Shown here piece after piece: positions 62,107 to 64,000 of a stretch of DNA of 64,000 nt. Positions within the stretch are counted from its first letter, which is position 1; each line of letters begins with the position of its first letter. The notes beneath the pieces were generated by a model. It saw nothing but the letters and a program-made list of their open reading frames with translations. It searched no databases and was not told the origin of the DNA. The position numbers were made by a program, and so were the translations under genes. This stretch comes from Promethearchaeota archaeon (GTDB lineage: Archaea; Asgardarchaeota; Lokiarchaeia; Sigyniarchaeales; SOKP01), in assembly GCA_011364925.1 (NCBI GenBank), contig RDOA01000011.1, positions 1 to 64,000 on the forward strand, written 5' to 3'.

Positions 62107-62823
62107 TTATATTTTAGCAAGTAATTCTTCTTTTTCTTGATCATTTAACAATTTAAATTTCGCATCGTCTTTCATAATGAATGCTACATCGCATGTATCT
62201 TTACTTAAATTCTCTCCCATTAGTTCCTTTAGAGTCCTTAACGGCAATAACTTTAATTCTTCATCACTAATATCTTCTTTATAATTTTCTTCAAGGAAGG
62301 TTCTTGCTTCAGTCGCTCCAGACCCAATAGCAAAAGCTTTATATCCCCACATAGCTCCACTTGGATCTGTTAGATACAAGGAAGCCTTTCCATTGGTATC
62401 GACTCCAGCTATAAGGAAGCTAACCCCAAAGGGACGCACCCCCGCATTCTGAGTAAAAAGTTGTAGATATTCACAAATATTAAGTGTGCTATCTTTAACA
62501 GATATTTTTTCATCATAATTCAAAATATTAACTTGTGCTTGGACGCGAGCTCTATCAACTAGGACTCTTGCGTCTGCTGTTAAACCGGCAATAGCCACAC
62601 CTATGTGATCGTCAACTTTAAAAATTTTCTCAGAACCAACCACTTCTTGGAGTTCTGAACTTTTTTTCTCTACAGTAAATACAACAGATTTATTATTTCT
62701 ACATACAATAGCCGTTGTTCCTCTCCTCACGGCTTCTATGGCATATTCAACCTGAAAAAGACGACCCTCAGGGGAAAACTGAGTTATCGCCATATCATAG
62801 CCTCTTCCTGCTTGCTGGAACAT
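62107..62823 (-). CDS. psmA: Proteasome alpha subunit
   Basis: The alpha subunit forms the outer gated rings of the 20S proteasome. GRGYDMAITQFSPEGRLFQVEYAIEAV is the universal alpha signature, with TADARVLVDRARVQAQ and PFGVSFLIAGVD following. The N-terminal gating segment is present. The beta subunit is not in this window. It heads the SBDS-exosome run, with a 178-base upstream gap holding its promoter. Cdc48 in this same window is its likely unfoldase partner. Confidence 0.97.
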   Translation of the reverse strand: MFQQAGRGYDMAITQFSPEGRLFQVEYAIEAVRRGTTAIVCRNNKSVVFTVEKKSSELQEVVGSEKIFKVDDHIGVAIAGLTADARVLVDRARVQAQVNILNYDEKISVKDSTLNICEYLQLFTQNAGVRPFGVSFLIAGVDTNGKASLYLTDPSGAMWGYKAFAIGSGATEARTFLEENYKEDISDEELKLLPLRTLKELMGENLSKDTCDVAFIMKDDAKFKLLNDQEKEELLAKI

Positions 62824-63001
62824 AATTCTCTCCTAATAGAATTTTTAATTTATTTTTATTACATATATTTTTTTACTTTTTTAATAAACAAATAATCAAT
62901 AAAATTTATATTTTGTCTAAATAAACTATAACCTTTCTTGTAAGTGTTAACGGATTAAAGTACAAAAATAATTGAGAGAAAATTGGGTTAAATCGATTAA
63001 T

Positions 63002-63385
63002 TTACGCCCACGCAACCTTATTAATAAAAATAGACCATTCGAGTACAATTAAACCTTCATCTCTAGTGTGAGCTATTAGATAAACTCCTTCTTTCGTAAT
63101 CGAACCAACAATATTTCCCTTACCACCAACTATATTCTTAGCAGCTAATTGTATTTCATCGTTTTTCAATATAGCATATCTAGAATTTTGAAACATCAAA
63201 GCAGATTCTTTTTCCTTCCATGCTTTTAGAATTGCTTTAGCTTCTTCGTTTGAGAACTCAAAATCTTCGGATTTAAAGAGTATGTTACCTTCAGAATCTA
63301 ATGCAAATATTTCTTCCATCCCTTCAAATTCATGTAATTCATTAACTAAATAATCAAAACGTCGTTGTTCCATGGCTTGTATCAT
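63002..63385 (-). CDS. Small roadblock-like protein, tentative
   Basis: The 127-residue protein starts with a helix and strand (RRFDYLVNELHEFEGMEEIFALDSEGNILF), a pattern close to Roadblock/LC7 beginnings, then a charged helix (AKAILKAWKEK) and a run of strands (RYAILKNDEIQLAAKNIVG, GSITKEGVYLIAHT, GLIVLEWSIF). The final strand-helix order fits Roadblock or the related longin-like fold, but I do not see a decisive motif. Such small proteins abound in Asgard genomes. It faces the DUF2110-type gene across 157 bases and precedes the proteasome alpha gene by 178 bases on the same strand. Confidence 0.5.
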   Translation of the reverse strand: MIQAMEQRRFDYLVNELHEFEGMEEIFALDSEGNILFKSEDFEFSNEEAKAILKAWKEKESALMFQNSRYAILKNDEIQLAAKNIVGGKGNIVGSITKEGVYLIAHTRDEGLIVLEWSIFINKVAWA

Positions 63386-63542
63386 AAACTTCTTATGGTT
63401 TTATTTAGAGGATTATAAAATTACAACAATTTAAATTTATTTAGAACGAAATAAGCGAAATATTTGATTTGATTTGAAAAACGAGAAATTTTAGATTAAA
63501 GAAATTATTATAAAAGTTATACATTAACTCCTATAATATTGA

Positions 63543-64000
63543 ATGTTCATGGTGAAAAGCTTAGTTCTCTCTGATAAAATCTACAATGGCTTTATAAAAA
63601 GAAATAAAGATGATATTTCGGTTAGATATCTCAAATACTTAAACGAAATGACCCAGAGTTTTTCTAATACAAAGATCAAAATAAAAAAATTACGCCAATT
63701 TGATAATCGTTTTGAGATTCTAATCTCTGGTCCAGAAGAAATCTTCATCTTTAATATGCTCAAGAAAAAAGTAGGAACTATTATTGATTTTGATGAAATT
63801 GAGATTGGAAAAGTATATAAAGGAGTTATGGGAGATGTAGGGAAGGTAGGGTTCGGAATCTTCGTAGATTGTGGTATTCTAAATCCAAAAGTCGATGTAT
63901 TACTCAATCTTTACGATTTACGCACCCAGTTATGTAAAGCCAGACCTATGTCAATAACGGAAGTAATAAATGCATACGATTTTATCGATCAATTTCCTGT
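63543..64000 (+). CDS. DUF2110-type archaeal protein (3' partial)
   Basis: An open frame from ATG 63543 runs off the window, giving about 152 residues with no stop. FEILISGPEEIFIFNML and EIGKVYKGVMGDVGKVGFGIFVDCG match an S1/OB-like core, followed by PKVDVLLNLYDLRTQL and ITEVINAYDFIDQFP, the pattern I associate with the archaeal DUF2110 family (function unknown). The gene begins divergently from the roadblock-like gene. The G-x-VGKVGFGIFVD turn implies nucleic acid binding, which is inference. Confidence 0.75.
   Translation, partial: MFMVKSLVLSDKIYNGFIKRNKDDISVRYLKYLNEMTQSFSNTKIKIKKLRQFDNRFEILISGPEEIFIFNMLKKKVGTIIDFDEIEIGKVYKGVMGDVGKVGFGIFVDCGILNPKVDVLLNLYDLRTQLCKARPMSITEVINAYDFIDQFP

Noticed and set aside
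1-64000. tRNA, rRNA, CRISPR arrays, insertion sequences, prophage.
   Set aside because: No T-arm-like GGTTCRAATC in gaps, no direct-repeat arrays, no transposase or integrase frame; all gaps are short and AT-rich.

Overview
The window is AT-rich DNA from an archaeon. The informational genes are purely archaeal: GatD/GatE, aIF5A, NAD kinase-Nob1, FEN1, a two-AAA Cdc48, SRP54, TrmY, KEOPS subunits Pcc1 and Cgi121, and the superoperon psmA-SBDS-Rrp4-Rrp41-Rrp42-eL43-Pcc1-prefoldin beta. They sit beside bacterial-type metabolic genes (glycyl radical enzyme, acyl-CoA dehydrogenase, FGGY kinases, PurM, PfkA-fold phosphofructokinase). Roadblock/LC7-type small proteins, low G+C and an anaerobic metabolism suggest an Asgard archaeon, most likely Lokiarchaeia-like. 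That placement is inference, because no rRNA or unique marker is present. TTG starts are common, and Shine-Dalgarno motifs of the GGTGA type precede many genes.

Layout. 1-8161 (+): Elp3 (cut by the window edge), a glycyl radical enzyme, gatE-gatD and a lone rpl2 (uL2). 8308-11847 (+): purB-purM-pfkB. 11899-16698: CPBP protease, phosphodiesterase, roadblock protein, MDR oxidoreductase, alpha/beta hydrolase and nadC. 16711-18774 (-): a NikR-like regulator and an unrecognised two-anchor surface protein with an internal duplication and 16 sequons. 18981-27134 (almost all -): a carbohydrate-type cluster of TIM-barrel isomerase/epimerase, class II aldolase, IMPase-family phosphatase, a 2-hydroxyacid dehydrogenase-class II aldolase fusion, SCP2 protein, FGGY kinase and AMMECR1, interrupted only by dinB on +. 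27196-30643 (-): dihydroorotase-like, TrmY, SRP54. 30782-36535 (+): aIF5A, NAD kinase, Nob1, FEN1, Cdc48 and a small winged-helix-like protein lacking a canonical start codon. 36527-41202 (-): HerA-like ATPase, membrane protein, glycerol-kinase-like FGGY kinase and a zinc-ribbon protein. 41316-46960: a nucleotidyltransferase-like unknown, glutaredoxin-like protein, two MFS transporters and an acyl-CoA dehydrogenase. 46971-48765 (-): a phosphofructokinase with pyrophosphate-type residues, and ZPR1. 49004-53383 (+): four-subunit pyruvate:ferredoxin oxidoreductase, Sua5 and a THUMP protein. 53380-63385 (-): Cgi121, an ECF transporter energising module, DHH phosphoesterase, prefoldin beta, Pcc1, eL43, the exosome genes, SBDS, proteasome alpha and a small roadblock-like protein. 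A DUF2110-type gene (+) runs off the right edge.

Together the genes point to a fermentative anaerobe: PPi-linked glycolysis, ferredoxin-linked pyruvate oxidation, a glycyl radical enzyme and sugar or sugar-acid cleavage. Most of the rest is translation, tRNA modification, RNA processing and protein turnover. The points most worth following are the dehydrogenase-aldolase fusion and its cluster, the duplicated sequon-rich surface protein, the glycyl radical enzyme with an atypical active-site loop, and two genes that seem to start at non-canonical codons. No rRNA, tRNA, CRISPR array, insertion sequence or phage gene was seen, and no intergenic gap exceeds about 240 bases.
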